Part shown: piece after piece, positions 45,653 through 57,638 of the stretch
Numbering within the stretch: position 1 is the first letter of the stretch
Layout: every line of letters begins with the position of its first letter
Translations under genes and position numbers: made by a program
The notes under the pieces: generated by a model
Told to the model about the DNA's origin: nothing
Database searches by the model: none
What the model saw: the letters and a program-made list of their open reading frames with translations, nothing else
NCBI GenBank assembly: GCA_030077755.1
Contig: JAQJZZ010000017.1
Coordinates: forward strand, 744,001 to 808,000
DNA length: 64,000 bases
DNA from: Filosporella fistucella
Lineage: Eukaryota; Ascomycota; Leotiomycetes; Helotiales
Reading direction: 5' to 3'

Positions 45653-46907
45653 AAGCTCTTGGCAGAAAGCGGAGACGAAGAAAATCCTCGGCGTCATCAT
45701 TTTTTGCTTATTCTCGTGAAAGCCATTCTCTACGGTTGTCTATAATGACTCTTAGGACGATATAGAACGACCAAAGATGCAAATGAGTCGTATAGCCCTC
45801 GGCAATCAGCAAAAGAAGATATGATTAGATCCATGGCGTGGAGAATCAGAAGTAATTCTTTGCATGTGAGCATGGTATGAACAAGGGGAAGAGGGGTACA
45901 GCCCGATCGTGGATCATGATCAAACGAAACACTTGCGTCACTTCCAGCTGCGAGGAAAAACTCTGCTTCTTTTGCACTGCTCGAGAGCTTTCCCACTCGC
46001 GTTCTTCTTCCCTGTACTCGCAGTAGTACATTTGGAACAGCTGATGTCTGCAGGTCCGTCTCTTCAGCATGCACTATCATTACCACGCACCTCAACCAGT
46101 CCATGTCTATCGTTCACCTCGGTGGAGATTGCTAAATTGGACCGGGATAATATCAATGTCGTATATACGCAACTGTAGCCCAATCACCGTTGCGTAGAAT
46201 CATACCTCTTAACCTTTCAAAGAGAAATTCAAATCTGTCTTCTCTCCTTTCAACCGCATACGAAGCTTCTCTATGCACAAAACATTCAAATAACGCAATC
46301 CATCTTATCAAAATCCTCTCGGCAGTCACCAACCAATCCAAGTTAGCGAAAGACATTCTGCTCAAATACACCAACTTGGCCTTCAATCACCCACAGAAAA
46401 AACGGCTGCACAGAAAACACCGCCATAAACGCGCCAGAAAACCAGCTCTTCATCTGCATTTACTCGGTCATCTCGCCGTATTCTCATCAACGAATAAACG
46501 ACTTCTCAAATCCGTTTCGTCATCCACACAACTGAAATCGAAGACAAGTCCAATAGGAGAAGCGCGATTTCACATCTGGGACCCCCGCGCTACGGGAGTG
46601 CGGTAGGAAGCGTTATACTTTCTGCGTTGGCCGTGTATATTTACGGGCTGGGAGCTTTGTTTGGGTTTGGCAAAAGAAAGAGAACGGCAGACGACTTCCT
46701 TTTTGCGACTGGTCATAAGTTGAATGCTTGAGGAACGTGGTACTGCAGTCGACTCTCAAGAATTTGGGATTCTAGGAATTCGTTTATCTTCGGCTTTACA
46801 GTGCTTGCCCACTACTTTGTACAACCACTTACTCTGCTTTGAGAGTCACGTTACTTGTCACATTTTCACCAACAAATTGATTTCTGAGAAAGAGAAAAAT
46901 ATTCAAA

Positions 46908-48639
46908 ATGGCTCCTTCAGCAATCAGCACACCCGTCGATGAGCGAGAGCATCAATATGTCTCTCCAAATTTCAACGGAAACGGCATCTCAAATCGCACC
47001 ACCATCCCCCTTTCCTCGCCCTCCTCAACCGAGCCCCTCGACCTCCTCTGCATCGGTTTCGGCCCCGCCTCCCTTGCAATAGCCATTGCTCTGCACGACC
47101 TCTCTCCTTCCCCCTCGCCCAACGTGCTCTTCCTAGAGCAACAAGCCCACTTCGCATGGCATTCCGGGATGCAACTCCCCTCCGCCAAGATGCAAATCTC
47201 GTTTCTCAAGGATCTAGCTACACCGCGTAACCCGCGGTCAAAATTCACGTTCATCAACTATCTGTTTGAGAAAGGGAGATTGAATACGTTTATCAATCTA
47301 GGCACGTTTTTGCCGAGCAGATTGGAGTATGAGGATTATTTGCGCTGGTGTGCCGGGCAGTTTGAGAGAGAGGGAAGTGTGAGGTATGGGGCTGAGGTAC
47401 AAAGCGTACAGGTGGGAGAGAAAAATGAGAGGGGGGAAGTAAAGAGTTGGGAGGTGTGTGAAAGAGATATTAAGAGTGGAGAAGTGAGGAAGAGGAAAGC
47501 GAGACATGTGGTTATTGCCGTTGGAGGAAAAGCAGTAATTCCCCCTGTATTGGAGGGAATAAAACAAGCTTCTCATTCCTCTAAATATGCTTCTTCTATA
47601 CAGCGGATACAGAAAGAGAGGGCTGGTGAAAAGGGACTGAGATTCGTGGTGCTGGGGAGTGGACAGAGTGCAGCGGAGATATTTAACGATCTCTGGGAAC
47701 GGTTTCCTGATGCGAATGTGAAGATGGTGATCAAGGGGGCGAGTCTGAGACCGAGTGATGATAGTCCTTTGTGAGTACTTTCCTTTTCTTTACCTCTATC
47801 ACCCTTTACCCAGAGAGAAAATATACTAATCCCACCCAGTGTAAACGAGATCTTCGACCCCTCCCGCGTATCTAAAATCTACGCTCAATCACCTGATACC
47901 CGCTCAGCAGCTCTCTCTCTAGACAGAGGCACGAACTACGGTGTCGTGCGGCTCTCGCTATTAGAACACCTATACGAGAAATTATACATGCAGCGTCTTA
48001 CGTCTTCTAGACCAAGCGCCGAGATCCTGTCGAATAGGACTGTTATCTCTGCTTCGCAGAAAGAAGATTCTAAGGCCGTGGTGCTGAGAGTGAGTGTTGG
48101 AGAGGAGGCTTTGGATTTTGATGATTCTTCTGAGGAAGGGAAGGGGAGGGAAAATAAGGAAAGAAAGAGAGAAGAGATACTGGAAGCGGATTATATATTC
48201 ACTGCCACCGGGTATAAAAGGAATGCGCATATCGATATGCTTTCGTCTCTGTCGTCGTTAACGCCCAAAGGCGAATTCGAGGTTAGGAGGGATTATGGGG
48301 TTAGATTTAAGGAAGGGACTGTAGGGAGAGAAGCGGGGATTTGGTTACAGGGCTGTAATGAGGGGACGCATGGTGTAAGTTTTCTTCCTTTCTTTGATTA
48401 TTTACCTGCTTTCTCTCTCTTCCCGGCATTTGAGAGAGATGATTGGGGATGAGGAATTTGAAGATGATTTGTGCTAACTTTGGAGGGAATAGTTAAGTGA
48501 TACACTCCTCTCAATCCTAGCAATTAGAGGTGGAGAATTAGTCGAGAGTATTTTTGGCCCCACAACGTCAGCTCCTACGACGCCTTCTTCAGAAAGCTAC
48601 TCGAGTATTTCGATTGCTGAAACGGGATCGCCTGTTTAA
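46908..48639 (+). CDS. sidA: L-ornithine N5-monooxygenase (SidA-like)
   Basis: Three exons, 46908-47770, 47840-48374 and 48493-48639, give 514 residues. The FAD motif is LLCIGFGPASLAIAIAL near residue 48. The family segments HSGMQLPSAKMQISFLKDLA and TPRNPRSKFTFINYL follow. The NADPH motif VVLGSGQSAAEIF is near 247. The region after intron 1, VNEIFDPS, and the ornithine-recognition segment DRGTNYGVV are present, as is the ATGY motif (FTATGYKRN). This enzyme hydroxylates ornithine with NADPH and O2, the committed step of hydroxamate siderophore synthesis. It is cytosolic, as no targeting sequence is seen. An acidic/basic insert EEGKGRENKERKREE at about 395 is longer than I would expect. Its location beside the NRPS and ABC genes supports the role. 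Confidence 0.93.
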
Positions 48640-50314
48640 GACAGAGGATGTTAGGAATATGAGGTCAAGATTGAGAGCGAGGGGATGAGATGAAGGGGTC
48701 GCAGAAAAGGAGAAGGGAGCAAGTCTAGGAATAAATTTGGTCGAGAGTTGGATTGAAATGAGATGAGATGAGAGAGGTGAATTTGATGAAGGGATGAAGA
48801 GATGACTTGATGATTGATGAGAGGTGAGGGTGAGAGGTGAGAGGTGAGAAGAATGTGCGAGCAGAACTGCACAAGACGTTGTGAGGAGGATAAAATGTAT
48901 TATAATAGAAATCAACGCCATAAAAGCCGCCATCTCATCTCCTCTTCCACATGTGCTAATAGCAGAGTAGATATTACCTCTAGAATGATAAAATGCTCGA
49001 TATTTTGGTAGAAGTAAACTTTTTGTAGTTAAATCTGTGAGCTGTAAATATGAAACACAGGCCTAGGACTGCTGCAGTAGCGGGCTCGAGCGCTTTTATC
49101 ACACACAATTGGTCTGATCTTTGCATGCCGTATATATCCGTCGCCATCACCAATTTTCCTATCAAGGAAGTATCTTGACTTTAGGCGACTATCCTCTTTC
49201 AAAGATTTGGCATTATCCTTGAACGACATTGATTCACCTTTTGAAGCAGGATCCAGGACGAAAGGTATTTATAGCGGGGGAGAAGAGTATCGAATACCAG
49301 CCTGTGTGTTCTCGATTTCGGTTGGTGGTATTGTCTCATCATCTTTCAAGATGCCACTCACGCTTTAAGTATCCGAAACCCTGCCTACTATCTCTTGCAT
49401 GCACTATTTCGCTGCTCTGGTTTCGTGCTAATTTTGGGCTGTCATAACCTTTTGAACCTGGTTCTATTGGCGTGCTAGGTTGAGATGGTGATTCTAGAGC
49501 TGAAGCAAGGCCGAAAGTGCGGGGTATTTCTTTCGGTATCGATTTCATGTAAGAAAGTTTGGAGGAAAACTCGAAATGTGAACGGGCAAAGTCTTATTGT
49601 AGAAAATAAGAGTACCTAATTATGATGAGCTGACTCAAGTGTAGAGTGTGAAATGTTGATGGGACGGGAAGGAGTAACCCCTCCGTGTCACGTGCTACCA
49701 GCCACCATTTCAAGACACGTTCTTGTCTTCGTGTCGTTCTTGTAATTCTAGCCTCAACCGCTGGCTTCCTCCTGCCTGTTACACAAAGATCACTTATATA
49801 CGATAGTATACTACGTTGTGCATATCAAATTCATAATATCAGAATGATACTCTTGCGTAATCCCAGGCTGAGGTCAAGTTATCTCGCAGAACCGTTCGAT
49901 AATTGCAATACCTGGTCTATGGCATGACTGTGGCAATTGCTTCCGCTTTTGTCATCTCAGAAAGCCTCATGGCTGAGCTCAGCCTTTCACAACCCTTTGT
50001 TACCATGCGATTAATAGATTCTTCGATGCGCAAGGCGTATTGAAGGGGCGTTTAGTGGTGTCTCGATGAGGTAGTCAAAGCACCTGATGCATGGCAGTAG
50101 GGCATTCGACTTTGCAGTGCGTGACCTTCAATCATCTAGACTGATGTCTCTCCGTTGTTTCTTGTCTCCACTCTGACATTGTCATTTTACAACATCTTAC
50201 AACATATTAATGGCAGAATTTTTACAATACTTCACACTTCCAGGAACGATTCAGAGCTTTGAAGCTTGCAAGTTCATCCAAGTCACACTTTTGTGCCAAG
50301 CTAACATACTACAG
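48640..50314. other. Intergenic region with GAGGT/GATGA simple repeats
   Basis: Purine-rich plus-strand repeats (GATGAGATGAGATGAG and GAGAGGTGAGAGGTGAG types) occupy about 48740-48850 just after the SidA gene. The remainder to 50.3 kb has no recognisable gene. The 5' exon of the following kinase-like gene should lie near its right end but was not resolved. Confidence 0.45.
48740..48850. repeat. Purine-rich simple repeat (GATGA / GAGGT units)
   Basis: Short repeated units of GATGA, GAGAT and GAGGT, mostly free of pyrimidine runs, lie about 100 bp after the SidA stop codon. Confidence 0.6.
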
Positions 50315-51872
50315 TACCAATAGCCGAACCAAACCTTCCAGTGGCATACCCAAGTCCCATACAGAAGCTATGGGAGATTTTTGGTGCGAATGGCGATCGG
50401 AAAACATTTTCTGATGGGGACTTCGAGCAAATAGCTCTTGGGCTAAGGGGACTTGGGCGAGATGATTGGAGCAAAGTCCCTCGATTGTATACGGTTCTCC
50501 GAATTACAGGTCAAACGGAAAGACTCGACGACTTCATTGATCAAGGCCTCACTGACTTTGGCTTTCCGTTCTGTCGAACCAGACTGCCATCATGCTTGAG
50601 TTCCTCCGCCCGTGAGAAGTTTCTGGCGGAACAGCATCTAGTTTACACAAAGGCCCTGAGCCTTGAAGGAGGTTTCGAGAAAGCACATGTATCTTTTGGA
50701 CCAAGCGAACCTGTTCCATTTCGCTTTATAGGATCACTTGGCGTAGGTTCTCAAAGCAAAGTGGATATGGTCATAAGTCGAGTATCCGGGAGGGAGTATG
50801 CGAGGAAGACATTTAGGAGAAGAACAAGGAATAGTAGACGAAATGTTGAAAGACATTTCCTCGATGAATTAAAGATTCTGCGACGACTGAACCATCGGCA
50901 CTGCATAGAATTGGTAACAAAGCATTCCGTTTTAGTAGTCGATTTTGACCTAATGGTAGATAGATCGCAAGCTACACACAACCCAAGCACTTCGGCCTTA
51001 TCCTCTCCCCCATAGCTGACTGCGACATGACAACATTCTATGAGATCGTCACATCAGATCCATCAAAGCAGCCAATTCTTCGAACCTTCTTTGGCTGTTT
51101 AGCAGAAGGGCTGGCATATCTCCATAACGAAAAGGTGTGGCATCGCGACATCAAACCAGAGAATATCTTGCTGAAGGGGAATTGCGTGTACTGGACGGAC
51201 TTTGGTATGTCGTTGGATTCGATGGAACCTACACGACGTACACCTACTGAAGATGTCGTAAAATCATGGGTGTATTGTGCACCAGAGGTCGCTGATTGTG
51301 ATGCACGGAATGAGAAATCAGATATCTGGTCGCTTGGTTGTGTGTATCTGGAAATGGCTACTGTTCTGAAAGGTCATTTGGTGGAAGATCTCGAGAACCA
51401 TCTCAAGAGGGTCTCCGGCGATCGGTACTTCTGGAAATACCCAAAAGCTATCACGTTATGGATAGAAATACTCAAAAAGGAGGGCTTGGATTGGGATAAT
51501 GCGCCACTTGATTGGGCTGTAGCGTTATTAAACCTCGCCCCAGAACGACGCCATACGGCGAACCAAACGAAGGAGCTCATTGATCTTTTCAGCACGTCAT
51601 ATCCCTCGTCTCCCGTTTCATTCTGTGGGGAATGTTGTCAAACTCTGGAGGAAAGCGATTGCGAACCGGAACAACAAGGTACACATGATGGTGTTGGCAT
51701 TTATCATACAGTCGAAGGACTTCCCACCACCATTATAGCCAAAACACCTTCGGATTGTAAGCTGTTCTTCAATTCGATTTGTGCAAAGCTGGATACTGGA
51801 TACATGTTCCCAAATGGTAACCCAAATGGTAAATCATCCTGCAGGAGCGACCTCAAAATGGCAAACTTCTAA
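50315..51872 (+). CDS. Protein kinase-like protein (5' exon unresolved)
   Basis: Exons 50315-50913 and 50964-51872 encode about 150 residues of unrecognised N-terminal sequence, then a kinase domain. Visible motifs are the glycine-loop variant GSLGVGSQSKV, YARKTF (ATP-binding Lys), HRDIKPEN (catalytic loop), TDFGMS (Mg-binding) and APEV. The catalytic residues are therefore all present. The frame reaches back to an acceptor-like CTACAG at 50314; no in-frame ATG precedes it, so a short 5' exon is missing from this model. After the kinase domain a Cys-rich segment (FCGECCQTLEES) leads to a stop at 51872, while coherent coding continues in another frame (next entry). Fungal relatives with this arrangement are usually uncharacterised. 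Confidence 0.65.
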
Positions 51873-52962
51873 CATACCTGGCAGAGGCACAGTATTTGCC
51901 TCGGACGCGTGTAGATCTGGCCGTGGATGGATGTACAGCCTACTCTTCCACTGAGCAGCGCAGTTACGAGCCGAAATGGCTAGATTGTTTTTCCATGTGA
52001 GCTCCCTTTCACACGTCGGGTTATGTACAAACTAAATTGTATGGGAAGATTTTTAAACCAAGATTCCGTCATCACAATTTCACTACAAAATACAGTCCCA
52101 TATGAAGGGCCGAAGATATTTGGCGAGGCCGTTATAAATTGGAAGCTTGAAGGTAAGTAGTACCGCACGAACTGTATTTTAGTGGGCTGACTTCAAGCTC
52201 CCAGATACTGTTAAGCTACAGCTCCCATCGAGATTCGCAGGACAAAATTTCATGAATACAATCACTTTAGCGATGGCTCCTCACCAACAGCCACCGGCCG
52301 ACAATTTGCAGCAGCAACATCTTGATCTGAGCAAAGGAAAATATGAGCCACCACCGAAAGCTCTCAGGTCCGTAGCTAACGCTGCTAGCATAGACCATAA
52401 ATCGAACCATGTACGCAGACAGCACAATATAGCTCGCGAATATTCGCGGAACGATTCTAAATCGCCAACGACGAAGCTCCCCCAACAAGAATCAGCTCTG
52501 CTCGGTGTATTTGCGTCCCCTCAGGATTCAGATGAGGCTTGCCAAATGCAGACAGCCGTTCAAGTGTGCACACTCGAGCCCTATCAGGCTGATTCGAATC
52601 AGAACAATCTCAGTTCATCAAAGACATCACCGAGTCTTGACAATCACAATACGATGCGTGCTCAAAGCAATACAAATTTAAAAGAGATTCCAGATCGAAG
52701 ACTTGGCCTAAGGAGAAAACCAAAGCCATCTTTTAAGAGAGAGACTCCCAGGCAAAGGAATCGACAAATGACCACAGACATCTTGAACCAGCTCATCCGA
52801 GGGCAGTTTCATGCACGTCCAACAAAAATTGAAGGGGTGCAATTAACTGCATGGACGTATCTGATGTTAGGGGTGGTAGATCTCGCGGCAGATAAATGGG
52901 GAGTCTCTTGGGAAACCTGGGCATTACGTATCTCTCAATATTGCGAACACCATCATGGATGA
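51845..52962 (+). CDS. C-terminal exons of the kinase-like gene, in a shifted frame
   Basis: Segments 51845-51996, 52049-52152 and 52205-52962 join in phase through two good introns (GTGAGC...GGGAAG and GTAAGT...CCCAG). They read GKLLTYLAEAQYLPRTRVDL, then NQDSVITISLQNTVPYEGPK, then KLQLPSRFAGQNF and a long polar tail (RRKPKPSFKRETPRQRNRQM) ending CEHHHG. No splice pair I could find links this frame to the kinase frame ending at 51872, so either a short indel has broken the gene, or it is an independent gene lacking a start. The tail shows no recognised domain. Confidence 0.5.
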
Positions 52963-53659
52963 GCCATTGTGAGAGGAGAGAAATGTACACCAAATTTTGT
53001 CTTTGTGGTCATAGTTATAGACAAGATTTACCTTCTGGCGATAGACGCACTGAGATTATGGCACACCATGAGCGACTGAAAGTTTAAACGTGTCAATTAA
53101 GCAGGCGAGATTTTAAGACGAACTCGGCGAACACGTGCAAATAGGTCAAGATTTCCAGACCAGGATCGAAGAAGTGGTAATGGATAATATGAGCTTACGT
53201 CTCATCATAAGAGTGGCCATGAAACGTGGAGCAGGCAAATAGATATTACCATCTCAGGATTCGAGAAGCACAAAGCAGATTCCAGGTAGGGCAGAGGCAG
53301 AAGAATGTCTTTTGGAAGACTCATATTCGAAGTTGGCTTGTAGAACACGTGAACGTTCTGGATTGCATTGGGAAGCCCATAGGCTTTGAACTGGAAATTT
53401 TGGCAAGGCCTATGCTTTACATATATTTCAAGTTGCTACTTTGAAACAAGACCTCGATTGGCACAACCCCTGACGTAATTTACGCATAAATATGTAAAAT
53501 ATGCAAAAAAGCCAAACTGTATAACTGGTTATAAACAATTTCAGAAAATTTATTTAGAACTAGTTATAACGATGATGGTTTCGAAGAGTCTGTTAAGGAA
53601 ATATGGTCTATTTTTGCAGCACCCAATACAAGTGGAATTAGGAGAAGAAAGAAGAGAAC
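52963..53659. other. Intergenic, AT-rich
   Basis: No gene seen; the sequence becomes AT-rich from 53460 to 53640. Confidence 0.45.
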
Positions 53660-54021
53660 GTGTGTGAAGGAGTAGTGATAGGGAGAACTGTGCTTGATTA
53701 TGTGGCGCAGATTGCGGCGTTTGGAGTTAATATGCCGAGATTGGATATTAGAGGAAGTTGAAAATTATTTTGGTGAGTTAGTGTGTAAATTATTGAGAGC
53801 ATTGAGAAGGAAGGGAGAGGGCTGAGAAAGCAGGTTCCTACACCTGTGATTGCTGGGCGATAGAATGATATTACACCTGTGGGATATCGTGAGGAAATCG
53901 CGAGTGGGATTCCGAATGCGAGCTTAGAAATCTTTGAGGATTCGGACATAATCCTGCTGACGATGAGATGGAGAAGTTTAGGGAGACCGTTTTAAGGTTT
54001 TTAGAGGAGGAGCGGTTGTAG
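53660..54021 (+). pseudogene. Alpha/beta-hydrolase C-terminal relic
   Basis: Broken pieces of an alpha/beta-hydrolase can be read on the plus strand: RTVLDYVAQIAAFGVNMPRL, then TPVIAGR, an in-frame TAG at about 53863, DITPVGYREEIASGIPNASL, FEDS, and, in a different frame, GHNPADDEMEKF to a TAG at 54019-54021. The glycine-histidine pair belongs to the catalytic-histidine motif, with the frame lost just before it. An early stop, the stop within the gene and a single-base frame change show a decayed gene; the N-terminal half, with the nucleophile elbow, is absent. Confidence 0.7.
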
Positions 54022-54587
54022 TATAATTTTAAGAGTTGGTGGTCTAACGGGATGACTTCTTTAAGAGGGTAAATAACTTGATAATCGAAGTGCATTTTTT
54101 CTGGAGAACATTTATCTCTTATATTATAATTTATTACTGGCCTCAAAGTCCAATTTCTTAAACATATCTAACATATAATAATAATATCCTCCCACATATC
54201 CCATAACCCACCTCCATGGTTCAACATCCCTGTATCTCGGCATCTGACAATAGCGGGGTACCACAACAGCGCCATTGACCTCACCCGACGATCTCTCTTC
54301 TTGGCCCTCTCTCACACACCTTCTGATAGGATTTCGCAGTAAAAATGGGTTGTAATACCTTGGTTGGTAAGGAAATGGAGGTTCTCCGTTTGTTTAAGAT
54401 CTTGCTTGGATTATTGCTGGGTTTGGTTGGGATTGTGGTACGTGGGGTAGTGGCTTGGAGAACGGAAAGGAGGACGGAGAGGTATATATATTTGTCGTCA
54501 TGGATTCTTCCCTAAGTCTTGTGTTCTCTTGAAACACTGTTGAAGATTTTTAAAGCTATTTGATGGTCATATTAAAAATCTTCAATA
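54022..54587. other. Intergenic, promoter of MFS transporter
   Basis: AT-rich sequence to about 54200, then the upstream region of the transporter, with TATATATATT at about 54483-54492, some 100 bp before the ATG. Confidence 0.4.
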
Positions 54588-56425
54588 ATGGAAACCAAAC
54601 ATACTCCCAACGGCACTGATTCACCACCATCAGAAACCGAGAAACTAGCTACCTCTATCCGCAACCCTTCGCATGAGAACTCCACTCAGAAAACCAAACA
54701 CCATGACCCGAACTGGGATGGTACAGACGTGGATTTCAGCCATGTAAACACCTCCGCTGTGCTCCGCAAAATGGATTTACGACTCTTACCTATGCTCGCA
54801 CTGCTCTACCTACTCAGTTTCCTAGATCGAGGTAATATTGGGAACGCGAAGATTGAGGGATTGACAGAGACGTTGAGTATGTCTGGTCCGGAGTATAATT
54901 GGTGTTTGACAGTGTTTTTCTTTACGTATTGTGCGTTTGAGGTGCCGAGTAATTTGATGTAAGTCTTCTTTTGTGGGGGAGGAGGGGTGGATACTTTACA
55001 GGATGGGAAGGCGTTAATGAAGCATAGGTTGAAGAAATTGAGACCTTCGGTCTGGTTGCCTACTATTATGGTTGCGTGGGGGATTGTGATGACATTAAGT
55101 ATGCTCCTTTTTCTTTCCTATTCCTCGCCTATTCAAAAGAAACTGGCGTTTTCGCCTTCGAGACAAATTTTTGATGATATATAAGACTGACTCCTTACAG
55201 TGGGAATCGTACAATCCTACCACGGCCTCCTAATCGCGCGAATCTTCCTCGGCGTCACAGAAGCAGGTCTCTTCCCCGGCGTAGCATACTACATAACCAT
55301 GTGGTACAAACGCGAGGAAGCACAGTTGCGCCAAGCGCTTTTCTTCAGCGCTGCTAGTATCGCCGGTGCATTCTCTGGTCTCCTAGCCTTTGGGATTGCG
55401 AAGATGGATGGAGCGGGTGGCTTGGAAGGATGGCGGTGGATGTAAGTTCTCACTTCTGACCAAATTTTATTGGGGTCGAAATGATCGGAGAGTTGACGGG
55501 GTTAGTTTTATACTTGAAGGTATTGCTACTGTGTTGGTAGCTGTAATGGCTTATTTCGCTCTGTATGATTTCCCGGATACGGCTTCGTTTCTCACGGTGG
55601 AAGAGCGAGCTTTTGTCGTTCATAGACTTAAGTATCAAGGATCACAGGGATCAGGTCATGCTGTTGCTGAAACAGAGGAGTTTCAATGGAAATATGTGAA
55701 GGATGCTTTTACAGATTGGCAAATCTATGTTGCGTTATGGGTATGTCCTCCTTTAGTCTTTTGAAGGCAAAGCTGAAAAATTCTAGATGTATTGGGGAAT
55801 CGTCTGTCCTCTGTACGGCATCTCCCTCTTCCTCCCAACAATCATCAAGGAACTGGGCTACACCTCATCCACAGCTCAGCTCCTGACTGTCCCGATTTAC
55901 ATCACAGCAGCTGTTATCACAGTAGTAATAGCCTATTTTTCAGATAAATCCAAGACCGGCCGCGCACCCTTCATCTTCTTCCCTATGTGCGCCATCCTCA
56001 TCGGTTTCATCATAGCCATCTCAGCCAGCTCTCGCGGCGGTCTCCCAGGTCTGGTATACGCAGGTGTATTCATAGCCACATGTGGGATCTACCCCGCGTT
56101 TCCAGGTAATATCACCTGGATGTCGAATAATCTCGCTGGAAGCTATAAGAGGAGCGCCGGCATGGCGATTCATATCGGAGCAGGCAATTTGGCGGGTGCT
56201 ATGGCGAGTAATTTTTATAGATCGGCTGATGCGCCGAAATATATATTGGGACATGTGTTGGAAATTGGGTTTGTGAGTGTGGGTCTCGTGGCGGTTGTGG
56301 TTTTGAGGACGGGGTATAAGAGGATTAATGATAAGAGGGATAGAGAGGGGAATGAGATGGGATATGGGGTGAAGGAGATGAGTGAGATGGGAGATAGAGC
56401 ACCGACTTTTAGGTACATGCTCTGA
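54588..56425 (+). CDS. MFS transporter, anion:cation symporter (Dal5/Tna1-like) family
   Basis: Five exons, 54588-54958, 55028-55098, 55201-55441, 55506-55740 and 55787-56425, give 518 residues. The hydrophilic N-terminus leads to FDxRGN-type FLDRGNIGNAKIEGL at TM1 and its loop, then RIFLGVTEAGLFPGVAYYIT, a strong signature of the anion:cation symporter family. Six TM segments are followed by a cytosolic loop with the FLTVEERAFVVHRL motif and a second six-TM half from MYWGIVCPLYGIS. Family members import organic anions such as allantoate, nicotinate, pantothenate or biotin. The substrate cannot be assigned here. It is convergent with the epimerase gene, 130 bp apart. Confidence 0.87.
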
Positions 56426-56556
56426 TTGTTTTGAAATGTAATGTCGCTCTGAAGTTTGTACACATGTCATGTAAATTACGAGCATGTTTCGAAGAAGCGG
56501 TAAAGAAGAAGTTAAATAATACAACTTTTGATTGTCACTCAAATCATCCATTTTTC

Positions 56557-57638
56557 TTATTGGACATATTTCCTCCAGTCATGCACATCTTTGTAACCTA
56601 GCACCTCTCTAATCTTCCTGTTACTCAACGGCGCCTCATACTTCCCCAATTCCCTTGTAATCTTCGTATTTGGATGTTCCTTCTCCAAAAATTCTTTTGT
56701 GGTCATATTCCTGACTGTGATAGTATCGTTCGTGGCGTTGAATACTTGAAATCCTAGCCCACTTTTCTGGATAGCTAAATCACAAATCTGTCCTAGATCT
56801 CGAGCATCGATATAACTCCAAGCATTTCGTTTCCTGGAAGCGGGGTTGTCGAGATAGGCAGGGAAATCTTGTGCATACTCATGTGGCTCGATAACATTAC
56901 CTATACGGAAAGCATAGATGTCATTTCTGAAACGGCGAGCGAATGTACGAGCAGTTTTCTCGCCGCAGATCTTGGAGAGAGCGTATCTAAAGGTCTCAGT
57001 ATAGTCACGTGTTCAAAGAGGGGAGGCAACTTACGTATCCTCTGGATCGACATCATAGTCCTCTTCGAGTGGGAAAGAGTGATAATCGGAATCGCCTTGA
57101 GTGAAGCATACTCCATAGGTTGTTTCCGATGACGCAATGAGGATCTTTTTGATGCCCAATTTACATGCTGCCTCGATGACGTTGTACGTACTTCTCACAT
57201 TGGCTTGAAAACATTCCGAGTCTGGTACAAGCATGTTTCGCGCATATGCTTTTGACATTAATCAGTTTCTCTGTTTGTTAGATGATGATGAGAATTATTA
57301 CCTGCAAAATGGATGACAACATCAGGCGCACCTGGAACTGGGCCGTCATTGTATCCTGACATATTGAAATGACTTGTCAAGGCATTAAAGACCTGACCCG
57401 AATCGGTGAGGTCTGTCTTCAGAGTATAGACATCCGCAGCAGGATCTGGGAATGGAACCAAATCAAGATTGAGAACTTTGTGTCCTTTACTGAGAAGATA
57501 TGGAATAACATGGCGTCCTGCTTTTCCAGAACCTCCTGTAAAGACCTAACGCAAGTCAGTAACAATATCAATTGAGCCTAACAGTGTTCTCACAATTTTC
57601 TTGCCTCCTGCCACTGTGGGATTCGTATTGTTAGACAT
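56557..57638 (-). CDS. NAD-dependent epimerase/dehydratase (extended SDR)
   Basis: Four exons, 57638-57594, 57545-57302, 57248-57035 and 56986-56557, give 310 residues. The NAD-binding motif is VFTGGSGKAGRHVIPYLLS just after the first intron; DVVIHFA and IKKILIASSETTYG follow. The catalytic pair is YALSK, split from EEDYDVDPEDT by an intron. These enzymes act on nucleotide sugars or related carbonyl substrates. No substrate is evident. The start codon is directly before SNNTNPTVAGGKKI. It is divergent from the HET-domain gene with about 380 bp between starts. Confidence 0.85.

Larger units (their letters stand above)
44890..46907. promoter_or_regulatory. Upstream region of the SidA-like gene; doubtful ORF at 46190-46730
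   Basis: About 2 kb. It holds two exact ATCWGATAA motifs at 45540 and 45644. Bases 46190-46606 are open but lack an ATG start (TTG first). An overlapping frame ends in a hydrophobic segment, GSVILSALAVYIYGLGALFG, then a basic tail KRKRTADDFLFATGHKLNA at about 46600-46732. This could be the last exon of a small membrane protein or chance. Nothing else recognised. Confidence 0.4.

Noticed and set aside
51810..51844. A very short intron bridging the kinase frame break (GTAACC...CTGCAG)
   Set aside because: At 28 nt or less it is too short for a fungal intron, and it does not give the right phase.
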